This document shows, piece by piece, positions 1-8,253 of a stretch of 64,000 nt of DNA. Position 1 is the first letter of the stretch. Each line of letters opens with the position of its first letter. The notes under the pieces are model-generated. The model made no database searches and was not told the DNA's origin. It was given only the letters and a program-made list of their open reading frames with translations. Source of the DNA: Comamonadaceae bacterium 2FH. Lineage in GTDB: Bacteria > Pseudomonadota > Gammaproteobacteria > Burkholderiales > Burkholderiaceae_C. The DNA lies in assembly GCA_005503335.1 (NCBI GenBank), contig SCMQ01000002.1, positions 179,061-243,060 of the forward strand, in the 5' to 3' direction. Position numbers and translations under genes: made by a program.

Positions 1-1017
1 TACCTTGGCCATGTCGCCGGTCCGATAGCGCAGCAGAGGCATCAACCGGTTGCGAAACCCGGTAAACACGAGTTCTTCCTCGCCGCTGTCTGCGCCTTCC
101 ACGGGCAATGATTCGGGCCAGCCTTCGGACTCGAGCACTTGCAGGCCACCGCTCTCGCCATCAAGCTCATAGGCCGTGACGCCCAATTCGGCCAGACCGT
201 AGCGGTTGATCACACGACATTGCAACACGCGTTCAATGGCTTTGCGCATGTAGGGCTCTAGCAGTTCGCCGCTGGATTCGAAGACCTCGAAAGCTTTTCC
301 TGATCCGTACTTGCGTTCGATATGGCATGCCAACGCATAAATGGTGGAAGGGTGTCCGTGGATGAGGTAGGGCTGGCGTTCGCGCAGCGTCTGCCAGATC
401 TCATCCAGGCCGACATCGTCAATTCGGTCAAAAAAAATGTTGCTGCGGTTCATGGCCAGACACTTCCAGTCTTCACGGGTCCACTTCTTTGGCCCGGGCG
501 GATCAGGAAAACGGCAAGCAAAGTGCAGCTCGAACTTGTGCTTGGCTTTGCCGATGCGTTCGCGGCAAAACAGTGTCACGGCGGCGGCGTGGTCGATGCC
601 GTCCTGGTCATAGTGGATATGGCACGACAAGCCAGTGGAACCGCCCGTCTTCATGACGTGGTGGCGCAAGCCTTCGAGCGGGCGCGAGAAAAGACGCGAG
701 CCTTGTTCGCGAATGATGTCTTTCGTGAGATAGGGAAGATCGTTCAGGTAGCGCACATCCGCTGCAACCTTGCGTGCATCAAACCGATGCCGGCTGAATA
801 AGTCGCGGTAATACGGAACCTTTTCGCCAGCGAAGACAAGTGTTTCGACCAGATGCTGCTGTGCAATCTGCTTGCGTTGGGCGAACGGCTTTCGGTAGTG
901 CTTGCGCAAGACGTTGAGCTTGGTTCGGATATCCCGCTTTTCGATGTGCTCGGCAGCCGGATAGGCGACCAGGGCGCTGAGCCAGCCTTGCGCGTAACGA
1001 AGGGTACGGAGTCTCAT
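1..1017 (-). CDS. CapK/PaaK-like adenylate-forming protein (partial, C-terminus outside window)
   Basis: Reading the minus strand from the ATG at 1017 gives 339 open codons that run off the left edge. The product resembles the phenylacetate-CoA ligase-like (PaaK/CapK) proteins common in polysaccharide loci. An adenylate-binding P-loop KTGGSTG is visible near residues 123-129, RYGLAELG near 272-279 matches the YG-x-(T/A)E motif of the superfamily, and RYRTGDM follows near 329. The ATG overlaps the stop of the upstream wzt gene (ATGA), so the two are probably translationally coupled in the export operon. Its substrate is unknown; proteins of this kind in capsule loci are thought to activate or transfer acyl groups, but that is family-level inference only. 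Confidence 0.8.
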   Translation of the reverse strand, partial: MRLRTLRYAQGWLSALVAYPAAEHIEKRDIRTKLNVLRKHYRKPFAQRKQIAQQHLVETLVFAGEKVPYYRDLFSRHRFDARKVAADVRYLNDLPYLTKDIIREQGSRLFSRPLEGLRHHVMKTGGSTGLSCHIHYDQDGIDHAAAVTLFCRERIGKAKHKFELHFACRFPDPPGPKKWTREDWKCLAMNRSNIFFDRIDDVGLDEIWQTLRERQPYLIHGHPSTIYALACHIERKYGSGKAFEVFESSGELLEPYMRKAIERVLQCRVINRYGLAELGVTAYELDGESGGLQVLESEGWPESLPVEGADSGEEELVFTGFRNRLMPLLRYRTGDMAKV

Positions 1018-1760
1018 GACTGAGGCTCCGTCGTCGGCATGAGGGCCTTGGGATTGAACTCTTCAACCAATTTGCCGTGTTCCAGCTTGAACGCTCGATT
1101 GCAAACTTTGCCGATCAGTTCTGGCGAGTGCGAAGCTATGACCAAGATAGCGGCACTTTCGACCAGTTTTGTCAGCCGCTGCGAGGCTTTTTCATTGAAG
1201 GCCGCATCGCCCACGCTGAGCCATTCGTCCATGATCAGGATGTCGGCCTCGACACTGGTAGATACCGCGAAAGCCAGACGTAACTGCATGCCGCTGGAGT
1301 AGGTGCGAACGGGCATGTCCAAGTACTCGCCCAAATCCGTGAACTCGGCAATTTCGTCCGTTTTTTGCCGAATCTCCTTCGGCGTCAGGCCGAGCATGAT
1401 GCCGCGAAGGAAAATGTTCTCGTACCCTGTGGCGTCATGGTCCATTCCCAGGGAGATGTCCAGAAGCGAGGCCACGCGCCCCTTGAGCTGAAGCGACCCC
1501 AGAACCGGCTCATAAGCGCCCGCCAAGACGCGCAGCAAGGTTGTCTTTCCGGAGCCGTTGTGCCCCACCAATCCGACTCGGTCACCGGCGTGGATGTTGA
1601 AATTCAGTTGATCGAGCGCGCGTACGGACAACTGCTTTCCCGCAGATTGAGCGAGGCGTCCTCCTGTGGTGGCGTGCAGCACGGCATTCTTGAGCGAGCG
1701 GTGCGTATTGTTGAAGACGGGAAATTCAACCACCAGGTCTTTGGCTTGGATGTAACTCAT
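1014..1760 (-). CDS. wzt: Polysaccharide ABC exporter ATPase, Wzt-like
   Basis: A 248-residue ABC ATPase of the polysaccharide/polyol-phosphate export type. Walker A GHNGSGKTT lies at residues 66-74, the signature YSSGMQLR at 154-161 and Walker B ILIMDE at 174-179. The protein ends soon after the nucleotide-binding domain, so it lacks the extra C-terminal carbohydrate-binding domain found in Wzt proteins that read O-antigen caps; export is therefore more likely to resemble capsule (KpsT-type) or uncapped-polymer systems. It lies 15 bp downstream of the permease gene and overlaps the CapK-like gene by 4 bp. It should energise export of lipid-linked polysaccharide across the inner membrane together with the permease. 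Confidence 0.9.
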   Translation of the reverse strand: MSYIQAKDLVVEFPVFNNTHRSLKNAVLHATTGGRLAQSAGKQLSVRALDQLNFNIHAGDRVGLVGHNGSGKTTLLRVLAGAYEPVLGSLQLKGRVASLLDISLGMDHDATGYENIFLRGIMLGLTPKEIRQKTDEIAEFTDLGEYLDMPVRTYSSGMQLRLAFAVSTSVEADILIMDEWLSVGDAAFNEKASQRLTKLVESAAILVIASHSPELIGKVCNRAFKLEHGKLVEEFNPKALMPTTEPQS

Positions 1761-1775
1761 GTCGTTCAGTTCTCG

Positions 1776-2612
1776 CTACAACCAATAAGCCACACGGTGA
1801 CGGAAACGCGTGAGCATGAGCAAAGCCAGGACGATCCCGAGGGCCGTGATGCTGGTGGCAACTTGCCACGAAACCACTGGAAACGCCGCGCCAAGAATGG
1901 GCGCGCGCATCAACTCGATGAAATGGTAGGCCGGATTGAAGTGCGCTATCCAGCCGCGATCAGCCAATGCTTCCGGATTCCACATGATCGGCGTGACGAA
2001 AAACAGCAACTGGATCATGTTGGCAACAATTTGCACGATATCGCGGAAGCGTGTGCAGAAAACGCCAAGGATGAGGCCCACGGTGACGCCGTTGATCGCC
2101 AGCACGAGCAGCGCGAGCGGCAGGGATAGCAGATCCACATGCCAGCCTTTTCCGAAGAACATATAGATCAGGAGCAGGATGACGGCGTTGTGGCCAAAAA
2201 TGATCACGTTTCGCCAGACCATCCGGCAGACATGCAGCGTCAACGGCAGCCGAATCTGCTTGATCATTCCTTCTGCTGACGTGAAAACATGGCATGACTC
2301 ATTGAAGATGGTCGAAATCAGTGTCCAAATGATCAGACCTGTGCCAATGAAAGGCAGATACTCTGATAGCGACTGGTTGAACAAACCAGAGTAGACAATA
2401 CTCAAAGCTCCGACCATGATGGCTGTACTGATCGTCAGCCAGAACGGGCCGAGAACCGAGCGACGGTAGCGCTGGCGAATGTCCTGCCAGCCAAGCATTC
2501 CCCAGATTGGGAACGCTTTGAGTCCTTGAATCAAATCTTGCCATGCAAGCGTCAGGGCGCGCGGAGCTCCCTGGATTGCAGGGCCAAGGTCAAATGCTTG
2601 TTCTCGAATCAT
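1776..2612 (-). CDS. wzm: Polysaccharide ABC exporter permease, Wzm-like (ABC-2 type)
   Basis: A 278-residue ABC-2-type membrane protein with about six hydrophobic segments, the typical size of Wzm/KpsM permeases. The C-terminal part carries the pattern FFVTPIMW followed by FNPAYHFIELMR, which is characteristic of the family. The gene sits between manC (15 bp upstream) and wzt (15 bp downstream) on the same strand, which supports one transcript making and exporting a surface polysaccharide. It should form the membrane channel for the Wzt ATPase. Whether the cargo is O-antigen, capsule or another glycan cannot be told from this gene alone. Confidence 0.9.
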   Translation of the reverse strand: MIREQAFDLGPAIQGAPRALTLAWQDLIQGLKAFPIWGMLGWQDIRQRYRRSVLGPFWLTISTAIMVGALSIVYSGLFNQSLSEYLPFIGTGLIIWTLISTIFNESCHVFTSAEGMIKQIRLPLTLHVCRMVWRNVIIFGHNAVILLLIYMFFGKGWHVDLLSLPLALLVLAINGVTVGLILGVFCTRFRDIVQIVANMIQLLFFVTPIMWNPEALADRGWIAHFNPAYHFIELMRAPILGAAFPVVSWQVATSITALGIVLALLMLTRFRHRVAYWL

Positions 2613-2627
2613 GGTGGTTGTACTGCC

Positions 2628-4058
2628 TCAAGCTCGGCCATAGGTGTCGGCAAGTCGTACGATGTCATCCTCGCCCAGATAACCACCGCACTGCACCTCG
2701 ATCAGCACCAACTCGTCCTCACCGATGTTGGTCAGGCGGTGCTTCTCCTTCAACGGGATGTAGCGGTATTGGCCAGGCTGGGTGTGGTGCTCATCCTCGC
2801 CAATCTGCACCATGGCCGTGCCTTGGACCACCACCCAGTGCTCGGCGCGCTGGTGGTGGTATTGCAGGCTCAGCGCCTGGCCGGGCTTCACGGTGAGGCG
2901 CTTGACCTTGTAGCCTTCCTCTTCCTTCAGCGTGGCGTAGGTGCCCCAGGGGCGGTGCACGGCGGCGGGCAGGTGAGTGCTGTCGTGCTTGCGGTCTTTC
3001 AGCGTGTCGACCACGGCTTTTACCTTCTGGGCCACGCTCTTGTGCGCCACCAGCAGGGCGTCGGGCGTGTCCACGATCACCAGGTCCTGCACGCCCACGG
3101 TGGCCACCACCTTGGGGCCATGGCATTCCACCTGCACATGGGTGCCCGTGGTGTCCACGGCCACGAACTCCGTGCCCTGGCCGTCCACGAAGGTGTTGCC
3201 GCTGGTGTCGGCCGGATGGGCCTGGGCCACGGCCGGCCAGCTGCCCACGTCGCTCCAGCCGAATTTGGCTGGCACCAGGGTCACGTTGCTGGCTCTCTCC
3301 ATCACGGCGTAGTCGATGCTGATGTCGGGCTGCAGGCCGAAGGCATGGGAGTCGAACTGGGTGGCGCCGTCCTGCGTGCGGCTGGCGGCCCAGGCGTGCT
3401 CCGCCGCTTGCAGCACCTCGGGGGCATGCTCTTTCAGCGCCTGCAGGATGGTGCCAGCGGCAAAGCAGAACATGCCGCTGTTCCAGTAGTAGCGGCCGGT
3501 GGCCAGGTAGCGCTGCGCTGTGGCCAGGTCGGGCTTTTCCACGAAGCGCAGGGCTTTCTGGGTGTGGCGGCTGGGCTTTTCCACCTCGATGTAGCCAAAC
3601 CCGGTTTCCGGGCTGCTGGGCGAGATGCCGAACACCACCAGCTGGCCCTGCTGCGCGTGGCGCGCGGCCTCCAGGGCGCAGGCCACGAAGGCCTCGGTGT
3701 CGGGGATCAAATGGTCGGCCGGCAGCACCAGCATCACGGCCTCGGGGCCGTGCGCCTGGGCGCAGGCCAGTGCGGCCAGGGCGATGGCCGGCGCCGTGTT
3801 GCGGCCCTTGGGCTCCAGCAGGTAGCGCGCCTGGGGCGGGTCGCTCAGGCCATCGATCACATGCCGCGTCAGGAACAGGTAGTCCTGATTGGTCACAATC
3901 AGGGCATCATCCGTCCCGCAGCTTTGGCCGCGCTCGATGGCTTGCTGCAGCAGCGAACTGCCGCCCAGGTGCATGAATGGCTTGGGGAGAGCTTGACGTG
4001 ATACGGGCCACAAACGAGTGCCCGCCCCCCCTGACAGCACAATAGAGATCAAGTGCAT
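2628..4058 (-). CDS. manC: Mannose-1-phosphate guanylyltransferase / mannose-6-phosphate isomerase
   Basis: A 476-residue bifunctional type-II PMI/GMP enzyme (ManC/AlgA/CpsB family) that makes GDP-mannose from mannose-6-phosphate. The nucleotidyltransferase signature GGAGTRLWPVSR is at the N-terminus, followed by PKPF and FVEKPD; the C-terminal cupin half has RPWGTY, the metal-site region QYHHQRAEHW, and GEDDIVRL. An in-frame extension up to 4250 exists, but the ATG at 4058 places the signature immediately after the start, as in the family, so it was chosen. The product would supply GDP-mannose or derived sugars for the polysaccharide exported by the next two genes. Confidence 0.93.
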   Translation of the reverse strand: MHLISIVLSGGAGTRLWPVSRQALPKPFMHLGGSSLLQQAIERGQSCGTDDALIVTNQDYLFLTRHVIDGLSDPPQARYLLEPKGRNTAPAIALAALACAQAHGPEAVMLVLPADHLIPDTEAFVACALEAARHAQQGQLVVFGISPSSPETGFGYIEVEKPSRHTQKALRFVEKPDLATAQRYLATGRYYWNSGMFCFAAGTILQALKEHAPEVLQAAEHAWAASRTQDGATQFDSHAFGLQPDISIDYAVMERASNVTLVPAKFGWSDVGSWPAVAQAHPADTSGNTFVDGQGTEFVAVDTTGTHVQVECHGPKVVATVGVQDLVIVDTPDALLVAHKSVAQKVKAVVDTLKDRKHDSTHLPAAVHRPWGTYATLKEEEGYKVKRLTVKPGQALSLQYHHQRAEHWVVVQGTAMVQIGEDEHHTQPGQYRYIPLKEKHRLTNIGEDELVLIEVQCGGYLGEDDIVRLADTYGRA

Positions 4059-4071
4059 ATTTATTTTCTCG

Positions 4072-5541
4072 ATGGCGAACGCGTTACATTTTAAGGTGAG
4101 ACCTCGGGGCGGGCAGGTTAGAACTTGTGCGTTACTGCTGGCGGATTTGGTGGTGATTTTTTGCGCTTGGGTGCTGGCAGTGGGGGCGGCGAGCCTGTTC
4201 GATCGGGCGCATATGGCCGAATGGTTTCCGCCCGCCACGCGGGGCGGCATCGCCTACACGCTGACGGCCTTGTTGGTGGTGCTGGCACTGGCGGTGAACG
4301 GCCAGTACCCGCGCCGCGCGGCCTTCTGGGAGGAGACCCGTGTTGCATGGCGTTACATCCTTCTGGTGGCCTTGCTCAACTTTGCATTGAATTTCTTTGT
4401 CCAGGTAAGCAATAGCCGTACCGTCCCCCTGCTGGCCTGGGGCCTGGTGCTGCTGTTGCTGCCCATAGGCCGTCTCGCTGCGCGTGAGGTGCTAATCCCT
4501 GCTGGCCGCTGGAAGCGCCGCGCCCTGGTGGTAGGGGAGGGGCGCGACGCCTACGAGGCCGGCCTGGCGCTGCGGCGCGAGCGGCACATGGGCGTGGACG
4601 TGGCCGGCATGGCCTCGTTTTCGGGCGTTTGGATGGTTCCGGATGACGGCCAGGCCGACGAGCTGGCGGGCATTCCACGCCACCTGCTGGACCAGGGCGT
4701 GGAGTCGCTGGCGCGCCAGCTGGGCTGCGAAGTGATCGTGGTGGCGCTGGACGACGAGGCGAGCGGCCGTGCCGCGCAGCTGGTGCGCTCGCTGCACGCC
4801 CGGCAGTTCGAGGTGTTCGTGGTGCCGGCGCTGCAGGGTCTGCCGGTGCACGGGTTGCAGGCGCAGCATTTCTTCAGCAACGACGTGCTGTTCCTGCGGC
4901 TGCAGTACCGCCTGCTGAGCCCGGTGTCGCGTTGGCTCAAGCGCGGCGTGGACGTGGTGGCGGCTTCGCTGCTGCTGGTGCTGGCCTCGCCGCTCATGGC
5001 CTGGGTGGCCTGGCGCATCTGGCGCGAAGACGGCGGGCCCGTGCTCTACACCCAGCCGCGCGTGGGCGAGGGTGGGCAGGATTTCGCCTTCATCAAGTTC
5101 CGCTCCATGGTGAACGGGGCCGATGCGCTGCTGGCGTCCTGGAAGGACGAAGACCCGGCGCTGCACGCGCGCTACGTGGCCGGCAACTTCAAGCTGGCGG
5201 ACGACCCGCGCCTGCTGAAAATCGGGCGGCTGATCCGCCGCACCAGCATCGACGAGCTGCCCCAGCTGTGGAACGTGCTGCGCGGCGACATGAGCCTGGT
5301 GGGCCCGCGCCCGCTGCTGCGGCGCGAACTGCCGCTCTACGCCACCGATGCCATGGAGCTGTACCGCGAAGTCAGGCCCGGCATCACCGGCCTGTGGCAG
5401 GTCAGCGGCCGCAGCCACACCAGCTTCGAGGCGCGGGCCACCTATGACAGCTGGTACGTGCGCAATTGGTCGCTCTGGGTGGACTGGGTGATCCTGCTCA
5501 AGACGGTGCGCGTGGTGCTGACGGCGCGGGGGGCGATGTAG
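4072..5541 (+). CDS. wbaP: Undecaprenyl-phosphate sugar-1-phosphate transferase (WbaP/WcaJ family)
   Basis: A 489-residue polyisoprenyl-phosphate hexose-1-phosphate transferase that would start repeat-unit synthesis on undecaprenyl phosphate. Four hydrophobic segments lie in the first ~140 residues, a fifth at about 283-303, and the C-terminal catalytic domain contains KFRSM and SIDELPQLWNVLRGDMSLVGPR (split motif DELPQLWN plus SLVGPRP). The ATG at 4072 was preferred over an in-frame ATG at 4018, which lies inside manC. Only 13 bp separate it from the divergent manC start, so promoters must overlap coding sequence. The last ~80 bp of this gene recur in partial form three times downstream among the toxin cassettes. 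WbaP (galactose) versus WcaJ (glucose) specificity is not resolved. Confidence 0.88.
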   Translation: MANALHFKVRPRGGQVRTCALLLADLVVIFCAWVLAVGAASLFDRAHMAEWFPPATRGGIAYTLTALLVVLALAVNGQYPRRAAFWEETRVAWRYILLVALLNFALNFFVQVSNSRTVPLLAWGLVLLLLPIGRLAAREVLIPAGRWKRRALVVGEGRDAYEAGLALRRERHMGVDVAGMASFSGVWMVPDDGQADELAGIPRHLLDQGVESLARQLGCEVIVVALDDEASGRAAQLVRSLHARQFEVFVVPALQGLPVHGLQAQHFFSNDVLFLRLQYRLLSPVSRWLKRGVDVVAASLLLVLASPLMAWVAWRIWREDGGPVLYTQPRVGEGGQDFAFIKFRSMVNGADALLASWKDEDPALHARYVAGNFKLADDPRLLKIGRLIRRTSIDELPQLWNVLRGDMSLVGPRPLLRRELPLYATDAMELYREVRPGITGLWQVSGRSHTSFEARATYDSWYVRNWSLWVDWVILLKTVRVVLTARGAM

Positions 5542-5556
5542 GGGGCAAATACTTAG

Positions 5557-5766
5557 GCGCTTTGCGCGTCAGGTAGTGACGGTGGCTCGCGCCCTGAGCC
5601 TGTCGGTCACTCGTACCACGGCCGGCTCAAAGGCTGGATGCGCCGCTTTCATGGCGTGGCGACCTCTTACGTGGAGAACTACCTGGGGTGGTTCCGCGCC
5701 CTCGACCGCACGCCACTTACCCCCGCACAACCCGCGCAGTTGCTCAACTTGGCCGTCGGCGCCTAG
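5557..5766 (+). pseudogene. IS1595-family transposase, C-terminal remnant
   Basis: The frame from 5557 to the TAG at 5764-5766 encodes about 69 residues including [16 protein letters not shown] and YLGWFRALD, which match the conserved C-terminal end of IS1595-type (DDE_Tnp_IS1595/ISXO2-like) transposases. Nothing upstream encodes the catalytic DDE core; the frame is closed at 5554 by a stop only a few bases after the end of wbaP. It is therefore a decayed 3' fragment and a marker of earlier insertion directly behind the polysaccharide gene. The family assignment comes from motif recognition and was not searched. Confidence 0.75.
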
Positions 5767-5821
5767 CGCCATCATCTTCGGTCTCTCTGAGTTGCAAAGC
5801 CCCAAGGCCCCCTGAAGCTTT

Positions 5822-5941
5822 CTTGTCATTAATCCCCTAATCCTGTCGTCAATCTTGTCATGAACTTGTCAGGGTGATAAGATTATGGCGTATTCTTGTC
5901 ATCATGACGAGATTCAAGCCCCAATCTCCTCAGCCGACAAG
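5822..5941. promoter_or_regulatory. Cluster of CTTGTCA half-sites upstream of the first Fic gene
   Basis: CTTGTCA occurs at 5822-5828, 5854-5860, 5865-5871 and 5895-5901. Inverted versions lie at 5905-5911 (TGACGAG) and 5936-5941 (GACAAG), so 5895-5911 is a near palindrome. The cluster ends just before the chosen start of the Fic gene, whose N-terminus looks like a winged helix. Autoregulatory operator is an inference. Confidence 0.55.
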
Positions 5942-5963
5942 ATTGATAGGGATTCCCCAGTCC

Positions 5964-7334
5964 ATGACCACCACTACCCTGTCGCCCCGTCACGATGCGT
6001 TGCTGCGCCTGGTCCTTGCCGCCGGGGAACCCGTACAGCCTGGTGCACTGGAGCAAGCCCTCCAGGCTTCCCGGCCCACTATCAACCGGGCCTTGCGAGA
6101 CCTCCTGGCTTCTGGCTTTCTGGAGAAGCTGGGGGACGGCCGGTCCACCCGCTACATGGCCACAGATGCCGCCAAGGCTGCACTTGGGGCCTTGCCTCCA
6201 GCCGCACCCACGCCAGCGGGGCCTGGCCTGCTGCAGTGGTCGCCGGCTGCACTACCCTTGGTCGAAACGCTTCGCGCGCCTCTGGGAACTCGCACCCCGG
6301 TAGGCTATGAAAGCAGTTTTGTGGGCAACTACATCCCGAACCAGTCCAGCTTGCTGCCACCGCAGCTGGCCACGGACTTGTTCAACGCCGGCCGTAGCCG
6401 GGACCAGCAACCCGCGGGAACCTATGCCCGCGAGGTTCTGGAGCAGCTGCTCATCGATCTGTCCTGGTCGTCATCGCGCCTGGAGGGCAACAACAAGAGC
6501 TTGCTCGACACCAGGGAACTCTTCGAGCTCGGGGAGCAAGCAGGCCCCTTCGACGAAGACACCCTGATGCTGCTCAACCACAAGAACGCCATCGAGTTCA
6601 TGGTCGACGCTGTGCCGACAGAGGGAATCACGGTGCCCGTCATCGTTGACCTGCAGGCTAAGTTGATGAAGGACCTCTTGAAGGACTCGCGGGACATTGG
6701 CAGCATCCGCCGGCGCGTGGTGAACATCGACGGCTCTGTCTACTCCCCGAGCAACATCCCCACGCTCCTGGAAGAAACGCTGAAGTCCATCATCGACAAG
6801 GTCCGCCACATCCGAAACCCGGTGGAGGCTGCATTCTTCCTTTGGGTCAACGTGGCCTACCTGCAGCCCTTTGAGGATGGCAACAAGCGCACGAGTCGTC
6901 TGAGCGCCAACATGCCGCTCCTGCTGTACAACTGCGCACCCCTGTCCTTCCTGGACGTGGAGCGCACGGACTATGCGACAGCCATGCTCGGCGTCTACGA
7001 ACAGCGCAACGTCGCCGCGGCCGTGGAGCTGTTTGAATTCATCTACCGTCGCTCGATTCAGAAGTACAGCGTGCTGCGAGCCTCCCTGGCCGTGCCCGAC
7101 CCGCTTCGAGCCCGGTACCGACAGGCCCTGAATGAGCTCATGCAGTTCGTCGTCTTCTACGGCCGAAAGCTGGAAGACGCATTTTCGGAGGTGCCCGTAG
7201 CCGCCGCTGACCTGGCGGCGTTGCGCGTCATCGCGAACACCGAACTGGACCACCTGGAGCAATACAACTGCGCCCGCTACAACCTCGCGCGAGGCATGAC
7301 GCAGAGATGGATTGACGCCGGGCGGCCCAGGTAA
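5964..7334 (+). CDS. Fic-domain protein with N-terminal winged-helix region (catalytic His replaced by Gln)
   Basis: A 456-residue protein: a winged-helix-like N-terminus (about 1-70; RPTINRALRDLLASGFLEKL), a linker, then a Fic domain. Fic enzymes normally use H-x-F-x-(D/E)-G-N-x-x-R to transfer AMP or related groups. Here the loop reads QPFEDGNKR with Gln301 in the position of the catalytic histidine. An inhibitory-helix motif (S/T)xxxE(G/N) is present as SSRLEGN, around residues 170-176. The ATG at 5964 was chosen over in-frame ATGs at 5874 and 5904 because it directly precedes the winged helix and leaves the operator-like repeats outside the gene. The stop overlaps a small convergent antitoxin-like gene by 58 bp. 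Function is unknown: dead enzyme, altered chemistry or a regulator are all possible. Confidence 0.8.
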   Translation: MTTTTLSPRHDALLRLVLAAGEPVQPGALEQALQASRPTINRALRDLLASGFLEKLGDGRSTRYMATDAAKAALGALPPAAPTPAGPGLLQWSPAALPLVETLRAPLGTRTPVGYESSFVGNYIPNQSSLLPPQLATDLFNAGRSRDQQPAGTYAREVLEQLLIDLSWSSSRLEGNNKSLLDTRELFELGEQAGPFDEDTLMLLNHKNAIEFMVDAVPTEGITVPVIVDLQAKLMKDLLKDSRDIGSIRRRVVNIDGSVYSPSNIPTLLEETLKSIIDKVRHIRNPVEAAFFLWVNVAYLQPFEDGNKRTSRLSANMPLLLYNCAPLSFLDVERTDYATAMLGVYEQRNVAAAVELFEFIYRRSIQKYSVLRASLAVPDPLRARYRQALNELMQFVVFYGRKLEDAFSEVPVAAADLAALRVIANTELDHLEQYNCARYNLARGMTQRWIDAGRPR

Positions 7335-7498
7335 CCTGCCAGGGAGCTCGCATCCCCTGGAGCGGTCGGCGGCTGCATGAGCTGCTTTTTGGCGCGCAGA
7401 AATTCCGCGAAGTCGAGCAACTCCGCCACCAGGGGCTCGGGCATGTCCTTGGCCGTTTCAAACAATTTTTCGGCGGTGGTCGTCACGGCAGCCTCCAT
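7277..7498 (-). CDS. Small antitoxin-like protein (DUF2281-like)
   Basis: A 73-residue ORF starting at the ATG at 7498. The segment KDMPEPLVAELLDFAEFLRAKK is the typical helix of DUF2281-type small proteins, which often act as antitoxins (first part KDMPEPLVAELLDFAEFL). A longer in-frame start at 7621 is available but encodes low-complexity sequence typical of a shadow. The 3' end lies inside the end of the first Fic gene on the opposite strand, and no toxin gene follows it, so it appears to be an orphan. It could be a remnant of a larger module. Moderate confidence that it is expressed. Confidence 0.5.
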   Translation of the reverse strand: MEAAVTTTAEKLFETAKDMPEPLVAELLDFAEFLRAKKQLMQPPTAPGDASSLAGYLGRPASIHLCVMPRARL

Positions 7499-7730
7499 GA
7501 GTGCGCGACTGGCCATCGCGGTTGAACAGGTCTTCGGCTTTGACGTTGGGCTTGCCTTTGCTGCGACGCTCAGAGGCATCGGCCGCCTTGATGTCCGCAC
7601 TGTCTTCCAGCCACTGGACAATGATTTTCTCGGCCTTGCGGTTGAGAGACAGGTGCGCGCTGGGAAAGGCGGCGCGCAGCTTCTGGGCGGCTGGGCCGCT
7701 CAGAGTGATGTGAATTTCATCGCCGCCCAT
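7458..7730 (-). CDS. Small hypothetical protein upstream of the antitoxin-like gene
   Basis: A 90-residue ORF with a plausible Shine-Dalgarno (AAGGGA a few bases before the ATG on the minus strand). The first ~65 residues look protein-like (ITLSGPAAQKLRAAF, KAEKIIVQWLED). The last ~20 are basic and low quality and overlap the next gene by 41 bp, which could reflect a frameshift near its end. It has no recognised domain; its position and size suggest a small DNA-binding or antitoxin-type protein co-transcribed with the DUF2281-like gene. CTTGTCTTGTCC just upstream resembles the half-sites in front of the first Fic gene. Confidence 0.4.
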   Translation of the reverse strand: MGGDEIHITLSGPAAQKLRAAFPSAHLSLNRKAEKIIVQWLEDSADIKAADASERRSKGKPNVKAEDLFNRDGQSRTHGGCRDDHRRKIV

Positions 7731-7796
7731 GGTGTTCCCTTGTCTTGTCCACGTGCCATTTTATGTCCTGCGGGCGGCAGGCGGCAGGCGGCTCGC

Positions 7797-7886
7797 GACG
7801 GCGCGGGGGGCGATGTGGGGGCTCCCCATTCTTGGGTCTTTGATTCCCAATTGCACGAGATCTGACTCCCAATCACACGAAACCAA
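7797..7886. repeat. Repeat A: short wbaP 3'-tail fragment plus a 65-bp shared sequence
   Basis: The first 20 bases (7797-7816) are identical to the end of wbaP at 5520-5539. The following ~65 bp (starting GCTCCCCATTCTTGGG) recur almost unchanged at 8796-8860 after a second, longer wbaP tail. It lies in the 268-bp gap between the small minus-strand ORF and the Phd-type antitoxin, where nothing else was recognised apart from the antitoxin promoter region. Confidence 0.8.
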
Positions 7887-7950
7887 ATTCGAAGCGCAGG
7901 TCCGGCCGCCACCGCAAAGGCGCACGCGAAGGGGTTGCAACTCCTGAGTT

Positions 7951-7970
7951 ATGTAGTAACATACCTACAT
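7951..7970. promoter_or_regulatory. Inverted repeat, probable operator of the Phd/PIN operon
   Basis: ATGTAG (7951-7956) and CTACAT (7965-7970) form an inverted repeat with an 8-bp spacer, 29 bp before the antitoxin start. Phd/YefM antitoxins usually repress their own operon through such palindromes; binding here is inferred. Confidence 0.6.
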
Positions 7971-7998
7971 GATTCAATTGCGTGCAGGAGGTGTTGCA

Positions 7999-8253
7999 AT
8001 GACGGTCACGACCCTATCCAGCCGAGAACTGAACCAGGACGTTACCCGCGCCAAGAAGGCGGCCAAGCATGGCCCCGTGTTCATCACGGATCGCGGCAAA
8101 CCCGCGCATGTGCTGTTGAGCATCGAGGAATACCAGCGGCTTACAAAGCAACGTCGCAACATCGCCGATGCCTTGGCGATGCCGGGTATTGCGGACATCG
8201 AGTTCGAGCCGCCGCGCGTGAGCATCGGGCCACGACCGGCTGACTTTTCATGA
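7999..8253 (+). CDS. Phd/YefM-family antitoxin
   Basis: An 84-residue protein beginning MTVTTLSSRELNQD, with the Phd/YefM pattern GPVFITDRGKPAHVLLSIEEY in its N-terminal DNA-binding half (GPVFITDRGKPAHVLLS visible). The ATG at 7999 has a perfect AGGAGG at 7986-7991, so it was chosen over an ATG at 7969 that falls in the operator. Its stop overlaps the PIN toxin start (ATGA), the usual coupled arrangement. It should neutralise the toxin and repress the operon. Flanking wbaP-tail repeats on both sides suggest the pair arrived as a cassette. Confidence 0.9.
   Translation: MTVTTLSSRELNQDVTRAKKAAKHGPVFITDRGKPAHVLLSIEEYQRLTKQRRNIADALAMPGIADIEFEPPRVSIGPRPADFS

Noticed and set aside
322..801. Plus-strand ORF of 159 codons near the left edge
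   Set aside because: Lies fully opposite the CapK/PaaK-like gene, whose AMP-binding motifs are convincing.
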